64,000 nucleotides of DNA from Chitinophagaceae bacterium (GCA_016703625.1 JADJBP010000002.1:62001-126000), one strand, 5' to 3'; positions 40,241-50,274 are shown, numbered from the stretch's first letter. Notes: generated by a model not told the origin, from the letters alone. Program-made: numbers and translations.

Positions 40241-41729
40241 ATGAGCAAACACATCAGTAAGTACCTGCATAAAGAAATGGATAAAATTGCAGGTATTTCC
40301 CATTCACAGAAAAGAACAAAGATCATTGCAACAGTTGGCCCGGCGTGTGAAAAACCGGAGCAGTTACTCGAACTGGCTAAAGCAGGGGTGAATGTATTCC
40401 GGCTTAATTTTTCGCACGGCACCCATGAAAATAAAAAAGGAAGTGATTGAACATATCCGGGATATCAATAAAACCCAGCCTTATAATATTGCCATACTGG
40501 GCGATCTGCAGGGCCCAAAATTAAGGGTAGGTGAACTTACTGATGGCTGGATAGAACTGGCAGAAGGTGCAGATATCATTTTCACCACAGAAAAAATGAT
40601 TGGCAATACGTCAAAAGTATATGTTTCGTATCCCAACTTAAACAAAGATGTAAAAGAAGGCGAACGGATCTTTTTAGATGACGGCAAAATGGAAGTAAAG
40701 GTTAAATCCATTCTCAATGAAAAAGAGATCCTGGTTACCATTACCATTGGAGGTACCCTAACCCAAAAAAAGGGGTTAACCTGCCCGACTCGGAACTCAC
40801 CATGCCCTCATTGACTGAAAAGATTATACCGATCTTGACTTTATCATTGAAAATGACCTCGACTGGGTGGCACTTTCCTTTGTTCGCAAAACAGCCGACA
40901 TCATTGAACTTAAAAAAAAGATAGCAGCAAAAAAAGCAAGATCAAGGTCATTGCCAAAATTGAAATGCCCGAAGCTTTAAAGAATATCCGTGACATTATT
41001 GTAGAAAGCGACGGCATCATGGTGGCCCGTGGCGACCTTGGGGTAGAACTGCCGGTGGAACAGGTTCCCATTATTCAGAAAGAACTCATCAAAAAATGCA
41101 TGCACCGTGCAAAACCGGTAATTGTTGCCACACAGATGATGGAAAGTATGATGGACCGTACCAAACCCAACCGCAGTGAAGTAAGTGATGTTGCCAATGC
41201 CGTACTGGAGGGTGCTGATGCAGTGATGCTCAGCGGTGAAACGGCCATGGGCAGCTACCCTGTACAGGTAGTACAAACCATGGTAAAGATCATCCAGGAA
41301 GTGGAAAAAACATTCTATGATTATAACCGCGACGATATCCTTTCACCACAACCCCACTCCCCTTCTTTTTTAAGTGATGCCATTTGTTACAGTGCCTGCA
41401 AACTGGCAAATGATACCCATGCCAGTGCACTGATCGGCATGACACAGAGCGGGTACACCGCATTTATGCTTAGCAGTTACCGGCCGCAGTCGCCGCTGTA
41501 TATTTTCAGTAAAGAAAAAACACTGATCCACCAGTTAAGCTTAAGCTGGGGTGTACGTGCTTTTTATTATGATGAGGAAGACAGCCTGGATGATATCATT
41601 TTTGACCAGATCAATATTCTGAAGGAACGTGGATTTTTAAAAACAGGTGATGTAGTGATCAATACAGGCAGTACGCCTGTTGAACTTCATTTGTCAACTA
41701 ATATTGTAAAAATTACGACGGTGGATTAG
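40241..41729 (+). CDS. pyk: Pyruvate kinase (frameshifted)
   Basis: Makes pyruvate and ATP from phosphoenolpyruvate. Motifs run across frames: RTKIIATVGPACEKPEQLLE, FRLNFSHGTHE (with the K+ and phosphate-binding Asn/Ser), ILGDLQGPKLRVGEL, then after breaks near 40440, 40775, 40825 and 40940, IKVIAKIEMPEALKNI with the catalytic Lys, DGIMVARGDLGVEL, PVIVATQMMESMM and the NGAD-type LEGADAVMLSGETA. The C-terminal effector domain ends VKITTVD. Restored length is about 497 residues. It follows pfkA. Confidence 0.95.
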
Positions 41730-41734
41730 GTATA

Positions 41735-41835
41735 CAGTTTAAAAGGTTTAAAGGTTTAAAAACGTTTAAGTCGTTTAAGACCTTAAACCCCGTCCGAACG
41801 GCGTTCAGCCGGGCGGGCATTAAACACTTAAACCT
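41735..41835. repeat. GGTTTAAA-word palindrome with inserted GC-rich hairpin
   Basis: Left arm AAAGGTTTAAAGGTTTAAAA and right arm CATTAAACACTTAAACCTTT are complementary. Between them sits a GC-rich imperfect palindrome at 41788-41817 (CCCGTCCGAACGGCG and TTCAGCCGGGCGGG). It separates the convergent pyk and DUF1761 genes and probably terminates both. Confidence 0.6.
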
Positions 41836-41849
41836 TTCAGCGTCTTCTT

Positions 41850-42272
41850 TTACGCCCAACTGCAAATAATAATGGCAGCAATAATATTTCCAAGAACTGC
41901 ATATCCTGCATTGATGAGGAATAAACTAAAGGTTTTTTTCTCATAGAGGTAATTTACACCTACAGAAGCTGCACAAAAGCAGGCGCCGGTGAGTGCACCT
42001 AATTTTAAGCCGCTCATCCAACCAGCTCCTATCAGTTCCAGCCGGTTGGCTATAATGGCAATAGCCAGGCTTTGTACAAACATGAGTAACAGTGAACCGC
42101 CAAACATAATACCCATACCTTTTTTGGCATCAGGACTGTTCACATCAATTTTCAGGTCTGCTATCCAGCGTTTGGCAAATAAAACCTTTGAATACCACAA
42201 TGCACCCAAAGCAAAGTAAGCAAGTGCAGCCACAGCGATGGCCATCCAGTTTAAATAATCGAAATTTTCCAT
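41850..42272 (-). CDS. DUF1761-family membrane protein
   Basis: A 140-residue protein with four helices. Hallmarks are the N-terminal NWMAIAVAALAYFALGALWYSKVLF segment, seen as AYFALGALWYS, the FGGSLLLMFVQSLAIAII helix and the closing NAGYAVLGNIIAAIIICSW. DUF1761 proteins are widespread inner-membrane proteins of unknown role. It is downstream-convergent with pyk. Confidence 0.85.
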   Translation of the reverse strand: MENFDYLNWMAIAVAALAYFALGALWYSKVLFAKRWIADLKIDVNSPDAKKGMGIMFGGSLLLMFVQSLAIAIIANRLELIGAGWMSGLKLGALTGACFCAASVGVNYLYEKKTFSLFLINAGYAVLGNIIAAIIICSWA

Positions 42273-42399
42273 GATTATACAGTTTTGGTAAATGAATAAA
42301 AAAGAAAAATAATAATTGTTTATTTGATTTGCAACTTATCCCGTTAATCTGTTTATTAGTTAATCCGTGGAGAGTATACAATCTGTAAAAGCTATTACT

Positions 42400-42460
42400 G
42401 TTTCATACTGCATACCAATTAACGATTTAACGGATTAACGGATTAACGTATTAACGATTA
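42400..42460. repeat. Tandem TTAACGGA words
   Basis: Five units of about eight bases (TTAACGAT, TTAACGGAT, TTAACGGAT, TTAACGTAT, TTAACGATT) lie at 42418-42460, overlapping the end of the next gene. A 16-base word TGTAAAAGCTATTACT just upstream (42383-42398) also occurs near 36995. Confidence 0.6.
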
Positions 42461-42939
42461 AGGTTTCCCTTCCATAAACTTCACCAGGTTCTTCCTGGCC
42501 CCGTTTTGTATCTTCCTTTGAAAAAAACGGTTCCAGCCCAGCAGCCATCCTGTAAAACCCAGCGCCTGGCTGCTCCAACGGTGTAAACTGAAAGCATCGC
42601 TGTGTTCAATAATTTTGCCATCTGCAAAAGCATATTGGCTTTGATCCGGTTCACCACTTTTTTACCGGTTTTTGAAAAAGTATAGGTGGCCACCCATTCG
42701 CAGGTACTGTATTCATCATCCAGGTGTTTGATATTGGAGTACGTTAATGAAAAATCCTTTGCATTTTTGCACAGCATTTCCCACATGGATCTTACTTCAT
42801 CTCCCCTTAAAAAGCCGAATACAGGGTCAAAAAAAACAATATCCTCACTGTAACAACTGTTCATACCCCTGTGGTCAAGCTGCTGAAAGGCACTGTAAAA
42901 TTTATTGATCAGCTCATCCCTGTTTGTACTCATAAACAA
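42458..42939 (-). CDS. SnoaL/NTF2-like protein (one frameshift)
   Basis: An NTF2-fold protein starting MFMSTNRDELINKFYSAFQQ. The pattern FQQLDHRGMNSCYSEDIVFFDPVFG, given here as CYSEDIVFFDPVFG, is that of SnoaL-like polyketide-cyclase or NTF2 domains. One T is missing near 42620. The next frame gives FADGKIIEHSDAFSLHRWSS and ALGFTGWLLGW and ends FMEGKP at 42458, for about 160 residues. Small-ligand binding or a hydratase role is possible. Confidence 0.8.
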
Positions 42940-42977
42940 TTAAGTTTCACTAAATTTAACACTCAAATAATTATGAA

Positions 42978-44879
42978 ATGAAAAAATATTTTACCGGGTT
43001 CTGTTTTATTGTACTTTTTGTACCAGGCCTTTCGGCTCAAAACATTGATTCGCTCTGGGTAAGGGAAAATTATTATAAGGTAGAAAAGATGTTGCCCATG
43101 CGGGATGGCATCAGCCTCTTTACCGCATTTTATATTCCCAAAGACAGTTCGGTAAAACATCCCATCCTGTTAAACCGCACACCTTATTCATGCTCTCCTT
43201 ACGGTGCAGATAAATTCAATGCCCGTATCCATGATACATACTGGATCAATTATTTAAAGGAAGGATATATCATTGCCATACAGGATGTAAGGGGCAGGTG
43301 GATGAGTGAAGGGGAATTTATGGACGTTCGACCTTTCAATCCCAATAAAAAAAATAAAGAAATCGACGAAGCCAGTGATACCTACGATGCCATTGAATGG
43401 ATGGTAAATCATTTACCCGCCAATAACAAAAGGGTTGGTGTTTTCGGGATATCCTATCCCGGATTTTATGCCACCATGGCGGCGCTCAGCGGCCACCCGG
43501 CACTAAAAGCCGTTAGCCCGCAGGCGCCGGTTACCGACTGGTTCCAGGGTGATGACTTTCACCACAACGGCGCTTTCTTTTTAATGGATGCATTTGGTTT
43601 TTACAGTGGCTTTGGCAAACCAAGGCCAAAACCAACTACAGTGGGCAGCCCCGGCTTCCGTATTCCTTCACAGGATAATTATGATTTTTATTTAAAGACA
43701 GGTGCCATAAAAAATTTCACCAAACTCATGGGCGACAGTATTGCCTTCTGGAAAGACATGATGAAACATCCCGATCATGATGAATGGTGGAAGGCCCGCA
43801 ACCCCCGCAATTTTGTGAACAACATCAAACCCGCTGTACTCGTAGTGGGTGGCAATTTTGATGCTGAAGATTGCTTTGGCGCCTGGAATTTATACAAGGC
43901 CATTGAAGAAAAAAACAACAACACTGATAATCGTGTGGTCATGGGTCCCTGGGTTCATGGCGGCTGGGGCGGCCGCAGCGACGGCAGTTATCTGGGTAAT
44001 GTACGCTTTGGCAAAAAAACAAGTGAGTACTACCAGCGGAATATCGAATTCCCGTTTTTCAATTTTTATTTAAAGCTCAAAGGCACGGTACGTGATATTG
44101 CCGAAGCAACCGTTTTCTTCTCCGGTGAAAATGAGTGGAGAAGGTTTAATGAATGGCCATCTAAAAATGTGGAGTATACAAATCTTTTTATCGTCAACAA
44201 TGGAAAATTATCTTTTGAAAAAAAATACTGCAAACAATGCATTCAGCGATTACATCAGCGACCCTGCACACCCGGTGCCGTATACAGAAGATGTGCACAT
44301 GGGGCGCACCAGTGAATATATGACAGATGACCAGCGCTTTGCCAGCCGCCGCACCGATGTATTAACATTTACCACTGCGGTATTAATGGAGGACCTTACA
44401 CTTGCCGGTCCATTGGTTGCCGACCTGATGACCAGCATCTCCACAACCGATGCTGATTTTGTGGTAAAACTAATCGATGTTTTTCCGGATGAGTTTAAGT
44501 ACGATGAAAAATATTTGGAAAAGGTAATGGCTCGCTTTACCCGATGGGCGGTTACCAGATGCTGGTACGTGGCGAAATCATGAGGGGCAGGTACCGCAAC
44601 AGTTTTTCAGCAGCACCCGGCGGGGTAAAACCTGAAGCATTTGTACCAGGGAAAATAACCCAGGTGAAATATACTTTACCCGATGTGGCGCATACTTTTA
44701 AAAAAGGACATAAGCTGATGATACAGATCCAGAGCAGCTGGTTCCCCCTGGCCGACAGGAACCCGCAAAAATTTGTTGATATTTATCATTGCAATGACAG
44801 CGATTTTCAAAAAGCAACCATCAAAATTCATCATGATGCGGTGAATGCGAGTAAGATCGTATTGCCTGTTTTAAAGTAA
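42978..44879 (+). CDS. Secreted CocE/NonD-family serine hydrolase (frameshifted)
   Basis: An alpha/beta hydrolase of the X-Pro dipeptidyl peptidase S15 / amino-acid ester hydrolase group. It has a signal peptide MKKYFTGFCFIVLFVPGLSA, VRGRWMSEGEF, the nucleophile elbow GISYPG (Ser159), the Asp region GGNFDAEDCFGAW and the His motif GPWVHGGWGG. The C-terminal jelly-roll X-Pro domain is split at about 44220 and 44545 and ends near 44879 (WFPLADRNPQKFVDIY). Restored length is about 634 residues. It is 11 bases upstream of the hexosaminidase and probably co-transcribed. Ester or amide substrates are possible. Confidence 0.88.
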
Positions 44880-44890
44880 TAATATTCTCT

Positions 44891-47248
44891 ATGAAAAAAT
44901 TAATATGCTGTTTATTATACTTTACTGTACTGTTTTGTACTGCACAAAATAATTTCAATATTGTGCCGGCTCCTGCATCCTTACAATTTATTGACACATC
45001 GTATACCTACGACCTCCCCATCCAGATCGTACATACTAAATCTGAAGCTGCCGTCTTTAATGCGGTTTATTTACTGGAAGCATTAAAAGAAAGGAATATC
45101 ACGGGCAATTTGGTTGCATATGACAGTTTTGATATGAACAGATCAAAGATCATGCTGATCGATGAAGACGAACCAACAGAAAACTACCGCATCATCACGC
45201 CGGGTAAAGATATTATCGTATCCGGAAATAACAGGACCATATTTTATGGTATCCAGACACTGCTGCAGCTTATACCTTCCAATCAATTCTATAACACAAA
45301 AAACAAATTATCTATTCCCTATGTTTCCATAACCGATCATCCCCGCTTTTTGTACCGCGGTATGCACCTCGATGTATGCCGTCATTTCTTTCCCGTTTCC
45401 TTTGTTAAAAAATATATTGATTATTTAGCTGCTTATAAATTTAATACGTTTCACTGGCACCTTACCGATGACCAGGGGTGGCGGATAGAAATAAAAAAAT
45501 ATCCCGGGTTAACAACGGCCGGCGCATGGAGAAATGGTACCATCATCGGGCGTTATCCCGGCAAAGGCAGTGACAACAAACCCTACGGCGGTTTTTACAC
45601 GCAGGAAGAAATAAAAGAAGTGGTACAATATGCGGCCCAGAGATATATTGATGTGGTTCCCGAAATAGAAATGCCCGGGCACGGCAGTGCCGCCATTGCA
45701 GCATATCCATGGTTAAGTTGTTTCCCGAAAAAACCTACCGAGATCCCGGCCAAAATGATCTCCCAAAAAAGTATTGATGAGCAAAAGAACGGAAGGATAA
45801 AACTGGTACAGGAAACCTGGGGCGTATTTGATGATATCTTTTGTGCAGGCAGGGATTCTACTTTTACATTTTTAGAAAATGTGATCGACGAAGTTATTGC
45901 ACTCTTTCCTTCAAAATATTTTCATATGGGCGGCGATGAAGCACCAAAGGCACATTGGAAGAAATGTCCTTCCTGCCAGAAACGGATGAAAGATCATAAA
46001 CTTAAAGATGAGCATGAATTGCAAAGCTGGTTTGTGCAGCGCATTGAAAAATATGTAAACAGCAAAGGCAGGATCCTGATCGGCTGGGATGAGATCCTGG
46101 AAGGCGGCCTGGCTCCAAATGCCGTGGTAATGAGCTGGCGTGGAGAAAAAGGCGGAATTGAAGCAGCAAAACAAAAACACCAGGTAATTATGACGCCCGG
46201 CAACCCGGTTTATTTTGATCATACACAAAGTAAAAACGAAGACAGCGTGACCATTGGCGGCTATAATCCCATTGAAAATGTATATGCATACGAACCTGTA
46301 TCCAAAGAGCTGAGTGCAGAAGAAGGAAAATATATTTTGGGTGCACAGGCCAATATGTGGACAGAATATATAAAATACCCAAGTAAAGTTGAATACCATT
46401 TATTCCCCCGCATAACTGCACTGAGCGAGGTTTTATGGAGCCCTAAGGGAAAAAGGAACTGGAAAGATTTTGAAAGAAGGTTGCCAACAATTTTTGAAAG
46501 ACTGGATAAACAGAAAATTAATTACAGTAAGGCGTATTATGATCTGAAGGCGACCATTATCCCAACTCCTGATCATAATGGTATTCTATATAAAATAGAA
46601 ACTAAAACAAAAAATTATAAAATTCAATATCTCCCGTCAATCTTAAGTTCATCTTTCTTAACTTATGAAAAACCATTACTGATCAGGGAAAACGTTAATG
46701 ATATGAGTGTTATATTAAGCGTTGACGGCAAAGTTGTAGGTGGAATAACACAATCATTTCATTTCAACAAAGCCACAGGCAAAAAAATAACTATTGTAAC
46801 TGAAGCTGATAAAAAATACCCCGGCGATGGCGCATTTACTTTGGTTAATGGCGTACAGAATGAAAAAGGTATGTCAAAAACATCTGAGTTTTTGGGTTTT
46901 AACGGAACCGATATGGAAGTAACTATTGACCTTGGAAAGGAAACAGAAGTGTCGAAAATAACATTGCACAGTTTAAACCATCCGGGCAGCTGGATATATT
47001 TACCCGGCCAGGTTGCTATTTCTTTCATTCCCTTTATTGATACCACGATCATAACAAAACATCAACCCATTGAATCGGTAACGCATATTGTAAAAGATGA
47101 AAATAATGATCAAACCATTCAATTGCCATCACCCAAAACCTGCCGCTATATAAGGTTGTATGCAAAAAATTATGGTATCATCCCCGATGGTAAACCCGGT
47201 GCCGGTAATAAGGCATGGCTGTTTGTGGATGAGATTGAGGTGCATTAG
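44891..47248 (+). CDS. Beta-N-acetylhexosaminidase, GH20
   Basis: Releases GlcNAc or GalNAc from chitooligosaccharides or glycans. The intact protein has 785 residues: a signal peptide (MKKLICCLLYFTVLFCTAQ), a GH20b domain (FNIVPAPASLQF), then the barrel with RGMHLDVCRHF, FHWHLTDDQGWRIEI, PEIEMPGHGSAA and the catalytic pair D349-E350 in HMGGDEAPK, and VMSWRG. The C-terminal part (from about residue 600) looks like a discoidin/F5-8-type sugar-binding domain (VTIDLGKETEVSKITLHSL). Its TAG stop is the first three bases of a REP element. Confidence 0.96.
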   Translation: MKKLICCLLYFTVLFCTAQNNFNIVPAPASLQFIDTSYTYDLPIQIVHTKSEAAVFNAVYLLEALKERNITGNLVAYDSFDMNRSKIMLIDEDEPTENYRIITPGKDIIVSGNNRTIFYGIQTLLQLIPSNQFYNTKNKLSIPYVSITDHPRFLYRGMHLDVCRHFFPVSFVKKYIDYLAAYKFNTFHWHLTDDQGWRIEIKKYPGLTTAGAWRNGTIIGRYPGKGSDNKPYGGFYTQEEIKEVVQYAAQRYIDVVPEIEMPGHGSAAIAAYPWLSCFPKKPTEIPAKMISQKSIDEQKNGRIKLVQETWGVFDDIFCAGRDSTFTFLENVIDEVIALFPSKYFHMGGDEAPKAHWKKCPSCQKRMKDHKLKDEHELQSWFVQRIEKYVNSKGRILIGWDEILEGGLAPNAVVMSWRGEKGGIEAAKQKHQVIMTPGNPVYFDHTQSKNEDSVTIGGYNPIENVYAYEPVSKELSAEEGKYILGAQANMWTEYIKYPSKVEYHLFPRITALSEVLWSPKGKRNWKDFERRLPTIFERLDKQKINYSKAYYDLKATIIPTPDHNGILYKIETKTKNYKIQYLPSILSSSFLTYEKPLLIRENVNDMSVILSVDGKVVGGITQSFHFNKATGKKITIVTEADKKYPGDGAFTLVNGVQNEKGMSKTSEFLGFNGTDMEVTIDLGKETEVSKITLHSLNHPGSWIYLPGQVAISFIPFIDTTIITKHQPIESVTHIVKDENNDQTIQLPSPKTCRYIRLYAKNYGIIPDGKPGAGNKAWLFVDEIEVH

Positions 47249-47343
47249 GTGTCAGGCCACTAAGAAAAGAGCCTACCTTGGTAAATTCTTGTATAACAAA
47301 TGAATACTGAGTTTGAATAATGTTTTTAGTGGCCAGACACCTA
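47246..47343. repeat. REP-like palindromic element 1
   Basis: Begins TAGGTGTCAGGCCACTA (47246-47262) and ends with the inverse form TAGTGGCCAGACACCTA (47327-47343). The interior is unrelated A/T-rich sequence. The first TAG is the stop codon of the GH20 gene. It ends 13 bases before the RAYT start. Confidence 0.88.
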
Positions 47344-47356
47344 AACCAACACTGCC

Positions 47357-47974
47357 ATGCATTTTGAACCCGATCAAATCTATCATGTTTACAACCGCGG
47401 CAATGATAAACAGCCCATCTTTTTTACCGAAGCCAATTATATTTATTTTCTATCTAAAATAAAAACCGAATGGAAAAAATATTGTGATGTACTTTGTTAT
47501 TGTTTAATGCCTAATCATTTTCATTTCATGCTGGTACCAAATGAAGAAGGTTGCAAAAATATTATATTATCCGGCAAAGATACCCACATGCAGAACCTTT
47601 CAAAAATCATCGGCAAAACATTAAGTTCCTATACTCAAGCAATCAATATTCAAAACAAAACAACCGGAAATCTTTTTCAGAAGAAAACCAAAGCTAAATT
47701 ATTGACAGAAGTTGCAAGAATAAATGAACTTTATACCATTAAGGATTATATACTAACCTGTTTTCATTATATCCATCATAATCCTTTAAAGGCAGGGCTG
47801 GTGAAACGCTTAACAGAATGGCCCTATTCATCTTATCTGGATTACTATAATCAGAGAAACGGAACTATTTGCAATAAATCGTTAACAATGCAATTGCTGG
47901 AATTATCTGAAATTGATTTCAAAAGCGAAGACAACTCAGAACTCAAAGATGATATTATTAAAAGATTGTTTTAG
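47357..47974 (+). CDS. REP-associated tyrosine transposase (RAYT, TnpA-REP)
   Basis: A single-domain Y1 HUH nuclease of 205 residues. The HUH motif is MPNHFHFML (His54, His56). The catalytic Tyr is in FHYIHHNPLKAGLV (Tyr138), and the N-terminal YHVYNRGNDKQPIFF is the family's entry motif. RAYTs are domesticated IS200/IS605-type enzymes that bind and cleave REP hairpins. Four matching palindromic elements surround this gene. Its stop TAG (47972-47974) is supplied by element 2. The lower GC and many Asn/Lys codons contrast with flanking genes. No frameshift, so it could be active. Confidence 0.95.
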   Translation: MHFEPDQIYHVYNRGNDKQPIFFTEANYIYFLSKIKTEWKKYCDVLCYCLMPNHFHFMLVPNEEGCKNIILSGKDTHMQNLSKIIGKTLSSYTQAINIQNKTTGNLFQKKTKAKLLTEVARINELYTIKDYILTCFHYIHHNPLKAGLVKRLTEWPYSSYLDYYNQRNGTICNKSLTMQLLELSEIDFKSEDNSELKDDIIKRLF

Positions 47975-48069
47975 GTGTCAGGCCACTACGAAAAGAGGCA
48001 ACCCTGCCATACTCTTAAAAACTATTAACAACTTAACCGGAATACAATTACCAGTGGCCCGGCACCTTA
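47972..48069. repeat. REP-like palindromic element 2
   Basis: TAGGTGTCAGGCCACTA at 47972-47988 faces CAGTGGCCCGGCACCTTA at 48052-48069. The first TAG is the RAYT stop codon. GAAAAGAGG after the left arm resembles the interior of element 1. Confidence 0.88.
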
Positions 48070-48168
48070 GGAGGTATCCGGCCACTGCTGTGAGATTTTA
48101 AAGAAAAACCCCTATTCATGCTATACTATTTATTGCAAAAATAATTTGTAGTAGCCTGATACCTTAAA
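48067..48168. repeat. REP-like palindromic element 3 (diverged)
   Basis: Left arm AGGTATCCGGCCACTG (about 48072-48087) and right arm TAGTAGCCTGATACCTTA (48149-48166) are complementary with matched changes. Here the GTGTC core reads GTATC on the left and GATAC on the right, a compensatory pair. Confidence 0.75.
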
Positions 48169-48192
48169 AATATTTTAACTTAGAGGTTCTAA

Positions 48193-48288
48193 TAGGTGTC
48201 TGGCCACTGTAATCAGCTATTAAGTTATATACACTGATTTACGCTGATATTATTTTAAGTAAGTGCTTTTCTTAGTGGCCTGACACCT
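48193..48288. repeat. REP-like palindromic element 4
   Basis: TAGGTGTCTGGCCACTG at 48193-48209 faces TAGTGGCCTGACACCT at 48273-48288. It ends 13 bases before the nagB ATG, the same distance that separates element 1 from the RAYT start. Elements 2-4 fill the 327-base gap between the RAYT and nagB. Confidence 0.88.
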
Positions 48289-48301
48289 GCAACCAACTCA
48301 T

Positions 48302-50274
48302 ATGACCAAAATTGACCTCACCGATTCATTGGAAAAAATACCGGTAAAGATCTTCCCGGATCCACAAAGCGGCTCTGCCTTTGTTGCCAGGGAAATTGCA
48401 GCACTCATCCGGCAAAAAGAAGCCGCAGGAAAGAAAACCGTTATTGGGCTGGCAACCGGTTCATCACCCAAAACATTATACGCCGAACTGGTGCGCATGC
48501 ACAAAGAAGAAGGATTGAGCTTTAAAAATGTGATCACTTTCAACCTCGACCAGTATTACCCCATGGATAAGGATGCGCTGCAGAGTTATCATTATTTTAT
48601 GCGGAAGAATTTATTTGAGCATACAGATATTGATCCTGCCAATTACCACCTGCCCGATGGCATGATACCAAAAGACAAAGTGAAAGAGCACTGTTTGAAT
48701 TATGAAAAACAGATCGAAGAAGCAGGCGGTCTTGACCTGCAGATCCTGGGCATAGGTGTGAACGGTCATATCGGTTTCAATGAACCGGGCAGCGGTATCC
48801 ATTCAAAAACAAGACTGATCAGCCTGGACAACAGTACCCGTATTGCCAATGCTTATGAATTTGGCCACATGAGCCAGGTGCCGCGTATGGCCATTACCAT
48901 GGGCATCAATACCATTTTAAAAAGTAAAAAAATAATTTTAATGGCCTGGGGACAAACCAAGGCCCCGGTAATAAAGAAAGCGGTGGAAGAAGATGATACC
49001 GAAGACATACCTGCATCGCTTTTACAAAACCACGATGACTGCACTTTTGTAATTGATGAAACGGGTGCTGCTGAACTGACCCGTTTAAAAGTCCCTGGCT
49101 CACCGGCGAATGTGATTGGACCCCGGGCATGATGAAACGGGCGGTGGTAAACCTTGCCCTGAAACTGAATAAACCCGTTTTAAGCTTAACCAATATTGAT
49201 TACAACGACAATGGCCTCAGTGACCTGCTTGTTGAAAAAGGAGATGCGTATGAAATTAACCTGCAGGTTTTTTATTTATTGAGAGACAGCATCACCGGGT
49301 GGCCCGGTGGCAAACCTTCAGAAAAACGTTTATCCCATCCTGAAAGGCATGAACCCTACCCTAAAAAGGTGGTACTCTTCTCTCCCCACCCCGATGATGA
49401 CATCATCAGTATGGGCGGCACTTTCATGCGGCTGCACGACCAGGGACATGAGGTTCATGTGGCTTACCAGACCAGTGGTAATATTGCTGTATCTGATGAA
49501 TTTGTTACCCGCTTTATTGATTTTGCGGTAGGTTTTGAGAACATGTTCGATATTGATGAAACCAGGAGCAAAAAAATACTGGATGAAGCCACTGCCTTTT
49601 TAAAAATAAAAAAGAGCAGCGAAAAAGATACCGAAACCATCCGTGCAATTAAAGGACTGATCAGGAGATGCGAAGCCAAAGCCACCTGCAAATATGTTGG
49701 TTTAACAGAAGACCAGGTCCATTTTATGAACCTTCCCTTTTACGAAACCGGTACCATTGAAAAAAATCCGATGGGTGAAGCGGATATACAGCAAACCATC
49801 GACCTGCTGAACGAATTGAAGCCACAACAAATTTATTGCGCCGGCGATTTTGCCGATCCACATGGCACGCATAAAGTTTGCTTTGATGTAGTAATAGAAG
49901 CATTGAAGCGGCTTAAGGCCACTCACGACCTGCCTACCGGACAGGCAGGCTCCCGACTCCCGACTCACGACTCACGACTCACTAATCACTGGATCAATGA
50001 CTGTTGGCTCTGGTTATACAAAGGTGCCTGGCAGGAATGGGATATCACCGAAATTGAAATGGCCATACCCATGAGCCCCGACCAGGTGGTAAAGAAACGC
50101 CATGGTATTTTTATACACCAGTCGCAAAAAGACAGCGTGCCTTTCCAGGGTAGTGATGACCGCGAATTCTGGCAACGTGCCGAAGAACGCAATGCAAATA
50201 CCGCCCAATTATATGCCCGCCTGGGTTTAACACAATACGCTGCAATGGAGGCTTTTGTAAGGTGGAGATTTTAA
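48302..50274 (+). CDS. nagB: Glucosamine-6-phosphate deaminase with C-terminal PIG-L domain (one frameshift)
   Basis: Converts glucosamine 6-phosphate to fructose 6-phosphate and ammonia. The NagB domain (1-275) has GLATGSSPKTLYAEL, FNLDQYYPM (Asp83) and GIGVNGHIGFNEPGS with the active-site His. The break near 49100 lies in VPWLTGECDW, with one T missing. The second half is a PIG-L-type zinc deacetylase domain: SPHPDDDIISMGGT and DPHGTHKVC hold the metal ligands. This fused form is typical of Bacteroidota (the B. thetaiotaomicron BT_0258 type). In-frame repeat codons LPTGQAG and SRLPTHDSRLTNH (49929-49990) are inserted before WINDCWLWLY. It pairs functionally with the upstream GH20. Confidence 0.93.
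49917..49990. repeat. In-frame repeat insert in nagB
   Basis: A palindrome CCTGCCT-N7-AGGCAGG (49929-49949, coding DLPTGQAG) is flanked by CTCACGA/CTCCCGA heptamers, giving the residues THD and SRLPTHDSRLTNH. It does not disturb the frame and sits in a variable loop of the PIG-L domain. CCTGCC arms also occur in the intergenic element at 19493. Confidence 0.75.
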
